Assembly (NCBI GenBank): GCA_004555915.1
Contig: SFJM01000078.1
Span: forward strand, 1-7,823
Length of the DNA: 7,823 nt
Direction: 5' to 3'
Source: Clostridiales bacterium
Lineage (GTDB): Bacteria; Bacillota; Clostridia; Oscillospirales; Butyricicoccaceae
A program made the position numbers and the translations under genes. Positions 1 through 4,288 of this stretch are shown piece after piece; the stretch's first letter is position 1, and each line of letters opens with the position of its first letter. The notes beneath the pieces were generated by a model. It was given only the letters and a program-made list of their open reading frames with translations. It did no database searches and was not told the origin of the DNA.

Positions 1-1
1 C

Positions 2-529
2 GCGGTGGTATTTGAAAAAGAGAACATCAACACCGCCACCATGAACTCTGAGATGATCCTCACCGTACTGAGCGCCTTTGCCCAGGCCGAAAGCGAGTCG
101 ATTTCCCAGAATGTAGCCCGCGGTAAGCGCATGGGATATAAGCACGGTAAATTTGCCTTCCCTTACGGAAGGATTATCGGCTACCGAAAAGGGGCAGATG
201 GCAAGCCGGAGATCATCCCGGAGCAGGCTGAAATCATTCGGCTGATTTTCAACAGCTACCTGCAAGGGGACAGTCTGCAAAGTATCAAGGCAAAGCTGGA
301 AACGGCGGGTGCACTCACAGCTCGCGGTAATACCGAATGGTCAGCACAGAGCATCCAGCGCATCCTGCAAAACGAAAAATACTGCGGTGATGTGCTGTTG
401 CAAAAGACTTTTACTGAGGATGTGCTGACCGGGGTACATATGCCTCTCTTTTTTACGACCGTCCGCTTGAAAGCATCACCAGCCCGCGATACAGGCCTGC
501 ACAGCCGTTTTTCTACTATCGAAATATAG
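2..529 (+). pseudogene. Large serine recombinase, partial at window edge and truncated at the 3' end
   Basis: The reading frame is already open at the window edge, so the N-terminal catalytic part lies upstream. What is visible is the end of the resolvase domain, with the long linking helix (ILTVLSAFAQAESESISQNV), and then the first part of the recombinase DNA-binding domain (GYRKGADGKPEIIPEQAEIIRLIF, then TARGNTEWSAQSIQRILQNEKYCGDV). Such enzymes excise and integrate conjugative elements and phages by a serine-linked double-strand exchange. Family-like sequence stops at about base 433 (after TEDVLTG). The last 31 residues look unrelated and end at TAG. The zinc ribbon and coiled-coil that should follow are absent; these proteins usually exceed 450 residues. 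I infer a truncation by recombination or deletion. The family call is strong from its motifs; the exact subfamily is not determined. Confidence 0.85.
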
Positions 530-576
530 TTTACCGTCTACTGCCAAAGCACTGCCATAGACGCTTATTTTAGGGT

Positions 577-621
577 ACAAAGAAACAACCGCCCTCTGCC
601 TACCAGTTCAGAGAGCGGTTG
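577..621 (-). terminator. Intrinsic terminator for the minus-strand terminase-like gene
   Basis: A 13-bp stem with one mismatch (586-598 with 609-621, CAACCGCCCTCTG against CAGAGAGCGGTTG) is followed on the minus strand by TTTCTTTGT. It lies downstream of the stop codon of the gene at 667-1098. In the plus direction the trailing bases are only CTTTATATA, so it would act mainly on minus-strand transcripts. Confidence 0.65.
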
Positions 622-637
622 CTTTATATAAGGAGGC

Positions 638-664
638 GCTTCCCGAGAAGCCGCTCCGGGAAGC
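638..664. other. GC-rich 8-bp hairpin just after the terminase-like gene
   Basis: GCTTCCCG (638-645) pairs with CGGGAAGC (657-664), two bases beyond the stop codon of the minus-strand gene. No run of T follows on either strand. It may support the terminator at 577-621 or protect the 3' end of the mRNA. Its role is uncertain. Confidence 0.5.
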
Positions 665-666
665 CT

Positions 667-1098
667 TTACTTTTCTGTGGGGTCAATACCCAAGCGCTTG
701 GAGATATTTGCCAGTAGCTCCCTGTCGGCAGAGGTCATTACCTCATCGGTAGAAATCTCGCTGCGGTCAACGGGTTTGTCTCCGGCACTGTCCCGCACAA
801 AGGTTGCAGCTTTTGTATCACCATCGATGGCCCGTCTGATCTGTGACAGGGCGATGGCTTCATACAAGCTCACGCTGCGCCCCTGTTCCCAGGCAAGCTG
901 CTGCACCTTTTCGGTCAGTTCGTCATCCGTCATGGTGGACGTATCGCAATCAAGCGCTAATATTGTATCCAAAATGTCCCGCAAGGCTGTTTTGCGGCGG
1001 CGCTGTTCTGCCTGCGCCTGCTGACCCTTGCGGCGCACTTCCAGCTCCCACGCCTTTTGCTCCGGCGTATCAGAACTGCCAAAAGACTTTAATGCCAT
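667..1098 (-). CDS. Small-terminase-like phage/element protein, 143 aa
   Basis: The chosen start gives MALKSFGSSDTPEQK and has GGAGGTG eight bases upstream; an in-frame ATG twelve codons earlier overlaps the promoter. The protein is hydrophilic. A basic, Gln/Arg-rich helix (about 20-50, with QAEQRRRKTALRDIL) is followed by an acidic middle and then YEAIALSQIRRAIDGDTKAATFVRDSAGDKPVDRS (about 85-120). That last pattern (a helix, then GDxKA, then RDxxGxKPV) is what I associate with small-terminase-like proteins near phage packaging genes in Firmicutes. If so, it would recognise packaging DNA and hand it to a large terminase, but no large terminase is in the window. It has its own promoter (1125-1153) with an operator-like motif beside it. 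The family assignment is from recall of the pattern and is moderate at best; a plain conserved hypothetical protein is the fallback. Confidence 0.8.
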   Translation of the reverse strand: MALKSFGSSDTPEQKAWELEVRRKGQQAQAEQRRRKTALRDILDTILALDCDTSTMTDDELTEKVQQLAWEQGRSVSLYEAIALSQIRRAIDGDTKAATFVRDSAGDKPVDRSEISTDEVMTSADRELLANISKRLGIDPTEK

Positions 1099-1124
1099 AC
1101 CCACACCTCCGAACGTTTTCTTTA

Positions 1125-1153
1125 AGTATACCATAAAAGCATAAAAATGTCAA
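1125..1153 (-). promoter_or_regulatory. Near-consensus sigma-A promoter of the terminase-like gene
   Basis: On the minus strand TTGACA (1148-1153) is followed after exactly 17 bases by TATACT (1125-1130). The -35 box is a perfect consensus and the -10 box is one base off. The start codon at 1098 lies about 27 bases beyond the -10 box, leaving a short leader that holds the GGAGGTG ribosome binding site. Confidence 0.8.
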
Positions 1154-1154
1154 T

Positions 1155-1164
1155 ATAGCGATAT
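1155..1164. promoter_or_regulatory. Operator-like core ATAGCGATAT abutting the -35 box (site R4)
   Basis: The 10-bp sequence is identical to the core of two of the three repeats in the divergent control region at 2429-2509. It begins one base upstream of the perfect -35 box of the minus-strand promoter at 1125-1153, where a bound repressor or activator could contact RNA polymerase. I infer binding by the RHH protein encoded at 2190-2381. Confidence 0.5.
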
Positions 1165-1286
1165 TTTTATGATGACGCGTGCGGCGGGGACTGATATATA
1201 TACTAGGGGGTGCTGGCTCGTTAGGAGACCGGGGCCGCCCCTCATAGGGGGGAGGAGTCAACCGGGTTTTCCGTTTTCCAGGTAGC
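1165..1286. other. Non-coding, G/C-run-rich stretch; possible packaging-type (cos-like) site
   Basis: No credible gene is seen here. The stretch has an alternating TATATATA segment (1195-1202), then blocks of G and C runs, including GGGGGTGC, GGGGCCGCCCC and CCCCTCATAGGGG, the last a small hairpin. It lies upstream of the terminase-like gene. Dyad-rich G/C blocks before terminase genes are typical of cohesive-end sites, but I cannot confirm this one. An ORF spanning it on the minus strand is rich in Pro and Arg and looks spurious. Confidence 0.3.
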
Positions 1287-1310
1287 AAAAAAATAGGCCC
1301 CGCCGGGCCT
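1287..1310 (-). terminator. Second intrinsic terminator of the minus-strand toxin operon
   Basis: AGGCCC (1295-1300) pairs with GGGCCT (1305-1310) around a CGCC loop. On the minus strand the stem is followed by ATTTTTTTG, a good U tract. In the plus direction it is followed by TTTTCC, so it may work weakly both ways. Confidence 0.75.
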
Positions 1311-1317
1311 TTTCCAT

Positions 1318-1347
1318 AAAAAAGAGGGGAGCGCTGAAGCGTTCCCC
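1318..1347 (-). terminator. First intrinsic terminator after the small conserved gene
   Basis: A 9-bp stem with one G-U pair (GGGGAGCGC at 1326-1334 with GCGTTCCCC at 1339-1347, loop TGAA) is followed on the minus strand by TCTTTTTT. It lies 12 bases beyond the stop codon of the gene at 1360-1590 and, with the hairpin at 1287-1310, forms a tandem terminator. Confidence 0.8.
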
Positions 1348-1359
1348 CCCCTTGCTGGA

Positions 1360-1590
1360 CTATTCAGACTGTGCAATGGATTCTTCTTCCGAAATAAATT
1401 CTTCCACATCGTCAAGGTCTAAGTCAAACCGGGAACCCCTTACAACGGCATTGTATTCAGTGTCGATTATCGCATAGCCACCGAAATTGTCAATGCTGTC
1501 GCGTCTCCAGTTCGTTTTCCTCATGGTGTAGCCCAGCTTATTCAATTTGCGGCGCAGTCGTGCTGCACGGTTTCTTTCATCGTTTGTCAT
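1360..1590 (-). CDS. Small conserved hypothetical protein, 76 aa
   Basis: I do not recognise a function. The start MTNDERNRAARL is set by AAGGAGAT seven bases upstream. The N-terminal third is very basic (NRAARLRRKLNKLGYTMRKTNWRR), the middle has FGGYAIIDTEYNAVVRGSRF, which looks like a two- or three-strand sheet, and the C-terminal end is acidic (DLDLDDVEEFISEEES). Short proteins of this layout occur in clostridial plasmids and conjugative elements, from recall. A basic helix next to a small sheet could bind nucleic acid, but that is a guess. It is the last gene of the minus-strand operon, 110 bases after the toxin gene, and is followed at once by two terminators. The gap before it holds the GGNNN pentad array, so it may be controlled separately at the RNA level. 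Confidence 0.75.
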   Translation of the reverse strand: MTNDERNRAARLRRKLNKLGYTMRKTNWRRDSIDNFGGYAIIDTEYNAVVRGSRFDLDLDDVEEFISEEESIAQSE

Positions 1591-1623
1591 GGTAATATCT
1601 CCTTTTTGAAATAAAAATGATTT

Positions 1624-1678
1624 ATTCCATGCCAAACCATACCACGCCTTGCCCTGCCGCACCTTACCTTGCCGCACC
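1624..1678 (-). repeat. Eleven-unit GGNNN pentanucleotide array
   Basis: Read on the minus strand, 55 bases form eleven back-to-back five-base units that all start with GG: GGTGC, GGCAA, GGTAA, GGTGC, GGCAG, GGCAA, GGCGT, GGTAT, GGTTT, GGCAT, GGAAT. The GG phase is perfect while the other three bases vary. It lies in the transcript between the toxin stop (1701) and the ribosome binding site of the next gene (start 1590). An open frame runs through it, but a five-base period does not fit coding selection. Confidence 0.8.
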
Positions 1679-1700
1679 TTGAACCACTAGTATTTGTGGG

Positions 1701-1955
1701 TCAATACCGGTTGTAAATCTGCCCACGATTTCCGGCATCCACAACCCGCACAATCAACTGCCCGTTGTCCACCGTGTAGATAATGCGGTAGTCACCCACA
1801 CGCAGCCGAAAGAAGCCCGGATGCCCTTTCATCTGCTTTCGGTCTCCCTCGTCGGGGAGTTTGGCGATTGTCTTTAAAACTCTGGTTTCATCCGGGCGCG
1901 GCAGCTTTTTAAGGAACTTTTGCGCGTCCTTCTCAATCTTGATTTGGTATTTCAT
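1701..1955 (-). CDS. RelE/ParE-superfamily toxin, 84 aa
   Basis: Likely a type II toxin of the RelE/ParE fold: ribosome-dependent mRNA cleavage if RelE-like, gyrase poisoning if ParE-like. Visible features are the N-terminal strand and helix (MKYQIKIEKDAQKFLKKL), the middle QMKGHPGFFRLRVGDYRIIYTV and the C-terminal strand with VVDAGNRGQIYNRY. The RLRVGDYRIIY motif, with its arginines, and the basic/aromatic tail are the family hallmark and favour a RelE-like ribonuclease. Length is normal for the family and the gene looks intact. Its start codon overlaps the stop of the antitoxin-like gene (ATGA, 1952-1955), so translation is coupled. It is the third gene of the RHH-antitoxin-toxin operon. 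Confidence in fold is high, in exact target moderate. Confidence 0.92.
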   Translation of the reverse strand: MKYQIKIEKDAQKFLKKLPRPDETRVLKTIAKLPDEGDRKQMKGHPGFFRLRVGDYRIIYTVDNGQLIVRVVDAGNRGQIYNRY

Positions 1956-2173
1956 AGCGCAATACCTTCCTGCGCCGCGAACTCTTCCAGGCTGATGCTT
2001 TCATGCTTGTCAGGCGAATCATCCTTTAGATAATCGTCAACCAGCTTTTCACAGAAACGATCATCCTCTAGTTCATCGTCAAACTCAACGCCGCGCAGGA
2101 ACATCAAAATAGCCTGCATCTTGTAATCTGGTAAGGTATCAATAATCTGCTTTGCCTGCTCTCTCTCACTCAT
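1952..2173 (-). CDS. Antitoxin-like acidic protein, 73 aa
   Basis: Placed directly before, and overlapping by four bases, the RelE/ParE-type toxin gene, so I infer it is the cognate antitoxin. The N-terminal half reads SEREQAKQIIDTLPDYKMQAILMFLRGVEF, a helical segment shared with many clostridial antitoxin-like proteins. The rest is strongly acidic (DDELEDDRF, DDYLKDDSPDKHE) and ends in SISLEEFAAQEGIAL, resembling the toxin-clamping tail of RelB-type antitoxins. No DNA-binding motif is apparent (no Phd/YefM strand pattern, no RHH strand, no helix-turn-helix), which is odd for an autoregulating antitoxin. The RHH protein sixteen bases upstream could supply that function. Start set by GGGGGC about eight bases before ATG. 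Confidence 0.82.
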   Translation of the reverse strand: MSEREQAKQIIDTLPDYKMQAILMFLRGVEFDDELEDDRFCEKLVDDYLKDDSPDKHESISLEEFAAQEGIAL

Positions 2174-2189
2174 AATAGCGCCCCCTTGC

Positions 2190-2381
2190 TTATACAGTAG
2201 TATCTTTTGCGATTTGATTTTCTATCGCTCTTGTAATAAAGCCGTTTACACTCTCTCCGTGTTCATCCGCATGGGCTTTAATTTCTGCCCTTTTACCTTT
2301 GGGGAGACGTAATAGCACTTTGTCATAGTTTGCCGTTTCATATTTTGTGGTTGCCTTAATCTGTGCTTTGCTTACAGGCAT
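2190..2381 (-). CDS. Arc-type ribbon-helix-helix DNA-binding protein, 63 aa
   Basis: A probable transcription repressor that dimerises and inserts a two-strand ribbon in the major groove. The layout fits: a basic N-terminal arm, strand YDKVLLRLPKG (residues 19-29), helix A KRAEIKAHADEHGES (30-44) and helix B VNGFITRAIENQIAKD (45-60). The G-E-S turn between the helices is typical of Arc/CopG-like proteins. Start MPVSKAQ is preceded by GAGG eight bases upstream; a GTG three codons earlier overlaps that ribosome binding site and is less likely. It heads the minus-strand operon with antitoxin and toxin. Its promoter lies within a set of 15-bp repeats, the natural operator for such a protein, so autoregulation is likely (inference). 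Confidence 0.88.
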   Translation of the reverse strand: MPVSKAQIKATTKYETANYDKVLLRLPKGKRAEIKAHADEHGESVNGFITRAIENQIAKDTTV

Positions 2382-2409
2382 GGCATACACCTCGTTTCTA
2401 TTTTACTAC

Positions 2410-2438
2410 ATTATAGCACAATGCAATCACGATAGCGA
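2410..2438 (-). promoter_or_regulatory. Promoter of the RHH-antitoxin-toxin operon
   Basis: On the minus strand TATAAT (2410-2415) is preceded by TGC, giving an extended -10 (TGCTATAAT). At 17-base spacing the -35 position reads TCGCTA (2433-2438), which is poor and lies inside operator copy R1. The extended -10 may compensate. The start codon at 2381 follows after a short leader. Confidence 0.65.
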
Positions 2439-2509
2439 TATAGAAATTGCATAACGATAGCGCTATATCTTTGTGCACTTTGCATATTGATATAACGATA
2501 GCGATATAG
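2429..2509. repeat. Three copies of a 15-bp operator-like repeat (R1-R3) between divergent promoters
   Basis: R1 (2429-2443) and R3 (2495-2509) are identical, ACGATAGCGATATAG. R2 (2454-2468) is ACGATAGCGCTATAT, whose core ATAGCGCTAT is a perfect palindrome. Starts are 25 and 41 bases apart. R1 covers the -35 region of the minus-strand RHH promoter. R3 fills the spacer of the plus-strand promoter exactly. The placement is that of repressor sites; the RHH protein encoded next door is the likely ligand (inference). Confidence 0.75.
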
Positions 2510-2515
2510 TATAAT
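2487..2515 (+). promoter_or_regulatory. Promoter of the plus-strand microprotein operon
   Basis: TTGATA (2487-2492), 17 bases, then a perfect TATAAT (2510-2515). Operator copy R3 (2495-2509) occupies the spacer, so a bound protein would exclude RNA polymerase. The first good gene start downstream is at 2682, leaving a leader of about 160 bases. Confidence 0.75.
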
Positions 2516-2681
2516 GGAATCGTCGAAAGGGAAAAGGTCAAGGCGGACGTCAAGCGAAAGCCCACCAGAAACGCCAGACAATACGCGGACAGGATTGCAG
2601 GAACCGCCACAGAGCGTGCAGACAGCACCGAGCCCCCGCGAACCTTAACCCTTAACTAAAAAACAAAGGAGATCAACAACA
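2516..2681 (+). other. Long untranslated leader of the microprotein operon
   Basis: A purine-rich leader with no well-started gene. One frame is open from 2510 to the TAA at 2657-2659 and reads like a basic peptide (VEREKVKADVKRKP...), but has no start codon. Another starts with ATG at 2514, inside the -10 box, so it would not be on the transcript. The leader contains CGAAAGGGAAAAG (2524-2536), repeated before the second gene of the operon at 2933-2945. Confidence 0.5.
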
Positions 2682-2879
2682 ATGACCACTTATACTATTT
2701 CCCGTCTATCTGATTGCCAAGCCCAAAAGGAGCTTGCAACCCAGCGCCGTTATATGCAGCGTCACCGCGCCGAGCTTGCCGACACCAACAGCCCCGACAC
2801 CCTGCACCGCTACATAGAATATAACCGCCTCGCCATCATCTGCGCCAAGCGCGGTTATATGCTCAGTGTGGCCGATTGA
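2682..2879 (+). CDS. Small basic hypothetical protein, 65 aa
   Basis: I do not recognise this protein. The start is well defined, with AAAGGAG ten bases upstream of ATG. It is basic and mostly helical by eye (CQAQKELATQRRYMQRHRAELADTNSPDTLHRYIEYNRLAIICAKRGYML), with two cysteines and many Arg, Tyr and His residues. No membrane segment or signal peptide is seen. It is the first gene after the divergent promoter at 2487-2515, so it would respond most directly to the RHH regulator. First genes at such positions in mobile elements often encode regulators or anti-host factors, but nothing in the sequence proves either. Confidence 0.65.
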   Translation: MTTYTISRLSDCQAQKELATQRRYMQRHRAELADTNSPDTLHRYIEYNRLAIICAKRGYMLSVAD

Positions 2880-2932
2880 TTCTCCGCCTGATACCTTGCG
2901 CCGCCGCACAGTAAAGCGACGGCAGCCCATCC

Positions 2933-2945
2933 CGAAAGGGAAAAG
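2933..2945 (+). repeat. Second copy of the 13-bp leader repeat CGAAAGGGAAAAG
   Basis: Identical to 2524-2536. The first copy lies 158 bases before the gene at 2682 and this one 117 bases before the gene at 3050, both in gene-free leader sequence. The surrounding gap 2880-3049 shows no gene I would support: an open frame from a GTG at 2866 is Pro/Arg/Lys-rich and lacks a ribosome binding site. Confidence 0.45.
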
Positions 2946-3049
2946 AAAAAGCGCCCCGCACCAGCCGACCAAAGCAACCGCGAGACGCACCACCCAAAAG
3001 GGCAAGCCTATTATAGCATGGTTTGCCCCGCAAAGTAAAGGAGTATACC

Positions 3050-3325
3050 ATGAGCAGCACCGAAATTTTATCCCTCGTTGAACAGTACAAAGAAGCCCAG
3101 CAGCTTATTGAAGCCGCACAGGCCGAGATGGACGACCTCAAGCGCCAGATCACTGAAGAGATGACCCGCCGGGATGTGGACACGATGGATGCAGGCACCC
3201 ACAAGGTACGCTACCAGACTGTGACCAGCTCCCGGCTGGACAGCAAGGGCCTGAAAGCCGCCGCGCCGGAACTGGCCGCCCGCTTCACCAAGACCACCAC
3301 GAGCCGCCGCTTCTCCATCGCCTGA
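3050..3325 (+). CDS. Coiled-coil small protein of phage/element type, 91 aa
   Basis: Start MSSTEILSLVEQYKEAQQLIE is set by AAAGGAG seven bases upstream; an in-frame ATG nine codons earlier has no ribosome binding site. Residues 1-40 form a long, charged, heptad-like helix (QYKEAQQLIEAAQAEMDDLKRQITEEMTRRDVD). Then comes a small strand-rich part (TMDAGTHKVRYQTVTSSRLDSKGLKAAAPELAARF) ending in TKTTTSRRFSIA. From recall, the V-T-S-S-R-x-D-S and T-T-S-R-R-F pattern is common in short proteins of clostridial prophages and conjugative elements that are annotated only as hypothetical. The layout (coiled-coil, then a small basic domain) suggests an oligomer, perhaps with a nucleic-acid partner. No catalytic motif is seen. 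Confidence 0.8.
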   Translation: MSSTEILSLVEQYKEAQQLIEAAQAEMDDLKRQITEEMTRRDVDTMDAGTHKVRYQTVTSSRLDSKGLKAAAPELAARFTKTTTSRRFSIA

Positions 3326-3339
3326 AAGGATAGTTTGCA

Positions 3340-3450
3340 ATGGAACTACTTGAAGAAATCAAGGCCGCCGCCGATGACCTGACCGCTGATGAACTGGAAA
3401 AGGTTCTGCAATACATCCAGACCGTCAAGCGCCGCCGCACGGCAGAATAA
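3340..3450 (+). CDS. Microprotein, 36 aa
   Basis: ATG at 3340 follows AAAGGA with a nine-base gap and lies 14 bases after the preceding stop codon. The product (MELLEEIKAAADDLTADELEKVLQYIQTVKRRRTAE) is two amphipathic helices, an acidic one and a second ending in a KRRR cluster. The second helix, DLTADELEKVLQYIQTV, resembles helices in the next two gene products. Function unknown; it could be a small adaptor or antitoxin-like peptide. Support comes from the ribosome binding site, spacing and codon use, not from a known family. Confidence 0.6.
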   Translation: MELLEEIKAAADDLTADELEKVLQYIQTVKRRRTAE

Positions 3451-3505
3451 CAACCACAGCTGCGCTATCAGGCTATACGGGCGCTTTCAGGAGGTTCAAA
3501 CGCTT

Positions 3506-3640
3506 ATGAATGAAATTAACCGCGCTGCCTATATCACGGCCTTACAGGGCCTGCTAGTAGCCGCTACGGATGCCCAGCTGGACACCCTTTGGTGCATGGC
3601 AACGAAATTGATTCTTGAACAGGAGGAAGCCAAGAAATGA
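3506..3640 (+). CDS. Microprotein, 44 aa
   Basis: The ATG at 3506 follows CAGGAGG with an eleven-base gap; the frame is open further upstream but without a ribosome binding site. The product begins MNEINRAAYITALQGLL and is a single helical hairpin: AAYITALQGLLVAATDAQ, then LDTLWCMATKLILEQEEAKK. It is moderately hydrophobic and may associate with a partner or membrane surface. Its stop overlaps the next start (ATGA at 3637-3640). The motif ATDAQLDTLWCMATKLI matches the pattern LTADELEKVLQYIQTV of the previous gene. Function unknown. Confidence 0.6.
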   Translation: MNEINRAAYITALQGLLVAATDAQLDTLWCMATKLILEQEEAKK

Positions 3641-3780
3641 CAGGTGAAGAGCTATGGGATCTGCGCCTAAGCCTTGCAAAAGAAGTCTCGACTTTGACAG
3701 ACGGTCAAGTCCGGTATATCCTCGACCAGCTGAACGCTGCACAAGGCCCCGCCGGGGTGCACACGGAGGTTTTACCATGA
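3637..3780 (+). CDS. Microprotein, 47 aa
   Basis: Starts with ATG overlapping the previous stop (ATGA) and has AGGAGG ten bases upstream, inside the preceding gene. The product (MTGEELWDLRLSLAKEVSTL, then TDGQVRYILDQLNAAQG) again shows two amphipathic helices, with the TLTDGQVRYILDQLNAA segment parallel to the repeated helix in the two preceding gene products. Its own stop overlaps the next start (ATGA, 3777-3780). Strict coupling on both sides argues it is really translated. Function unknown. Confidence 0.62.
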   Translation: MTGEELWDLRLSLAKEVSTLTDGQVRYILDQLNAAQGPAGVHTEVLP

Positions 3781-3965
3781 AGAAAGCAATCTGCCTTACC
3801 ATTGCTGCACTCGCGCTCCTGCTGGCCTTTCTCGCGGGCTGTGCGGTCACTATCCGCTGCGCCGTCCCGGTAGGGCCAGCACAGAACACGAACGGCTATA
3901 TCATCTCGTACCGCTACGGCGATTACTGGCTTAATGAATTTTACGAAGGGAGTATAGCACAATGA
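3777..3965 (+). CDS. Predicted small lipoprotein, 62 aa
   Basis: ATG overlaps the preceding stop and has GGAGG seven bases upstream. The N-terminus is a classical lipoprotein signal: MKK, a hydrophobic stretch ICLTIAALALLLAFLAG, and a lipobox L-A-G-C with Cys at residue 22. After cleavage about 41 residues would remain, anchored outside the membrane: CAVTIRCAVPVGPAQNTNG, then YIISYRYGDYWLNEFYEG, probably a pair of strands rich in Tyr. Short signal-plus-strand proteins of this look are common in clostridial phages and conjugative elements (recall), function unknown. A surface role such as exclusion of related elements would be a guess. Its stop overlaps the next start at 3962. Confidence 0.72.
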   Translation: MKKAICLTIAALALLLAFLAGCAVTIRCAVPVGPAQNTNGYIISYRYGDYWLNEFYEGSIAQ

Positions 3966-4228
3966 CTATTGCAAAAGAGGACCGGGAATTTCTGGAGTTG
4001 TTTCGCCAAGCAACGCCAGAGGGCAAGCGCCTTATGGTGATTGAACTGATTGCCTTAAATCGTTTGGACGGGCAGGCTGGGCGCGAAATTCCGAAATGCA
4101 GCCGGGCAGAGTACAAGCGTCACATCAAAGCGCTCCGCCAAGTGCAGCACACAAGCAACATTCCTCTAATCAAGCAGACAGCCACCAAAAGCATCGACCT
4201 TATCCGCGAGGTTTGCCCCATCAAGTGA
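3962..4228 (+). CDS. Small hypothetical protein, last gene of the microprotein operon, 88 aa
   Basis: The ATG overlaps the lipoprotein stop (ATGA, 3962-3965), with GGGAG ten bases upstream. The N-terminal half is helical (MTIAKEDREFLELFRQATPEGKRLMVIELIALNRLDG), with a pattern common in bacterial regulator tails and antitoxin-like proteins. The C-terminal half is basic (KCSRAEYKRHIKALRQVQHTSN, then KQTATKSIDLIREV). No signal peptide or known catalytic motif is seen. It is the gene closest to the attachment-site remnant at 4412-4457, the usual place for an excisionase, but I see no convincing helix-turn-helix and do not claim that. The intrinsic terminator at 4242-4266 closes the operon 13 bases on. 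Confidence 0.72.
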   Translation: MTIAKEDREFLELFRQATPEGKRLMVIELIALNRLDGQAGREIPKCSRAEYKRHIKALRQVQHTSNIPLIKQTATKSIDLIREVCPIK

Positions 4229-4241
4229 CCCGGAAAGCACG

Positions 4242-4266
4242 AGCGCTCCGCAAGGGGCGCTTTTCT
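4242..4266 (+). terminator. Intrinsic terminator of the microprotein operon
   Basis: AGCGCTCC (4242-4249) pairs with GGGGCGCT (4254-4261) with one G-U pair around a GCAA tetraloop, followed by TTTCTT. It lies 13 bases after the last stop codon. Confidence 0.85.
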
Positions 4267-4288
4267 TATTTATGGGACTGCAAAAATG

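Noticed and set aside
1070..1288. Minus-strand 72-residue reading frame over the G/C-rich tract
   Set aside because: Pro/Arg-rich composition, no ribosome binding site, and it runs through the promoter and operator of the terminase-like gene.
1624..1678. Pentad array as a CRISPR or classical tandem repeat
   Set aside because: There are no repeat-spacer units of CRISPR size and only the GG positions are conserved, so it is kept as a phased GG array instead.
2866..3081. Plus-strand 71-residue frame starting with GTG
   Set aside because: No ribosome binding site, low-complexity basic composition, and it overlaps the well-supported start of the gene at 3050.
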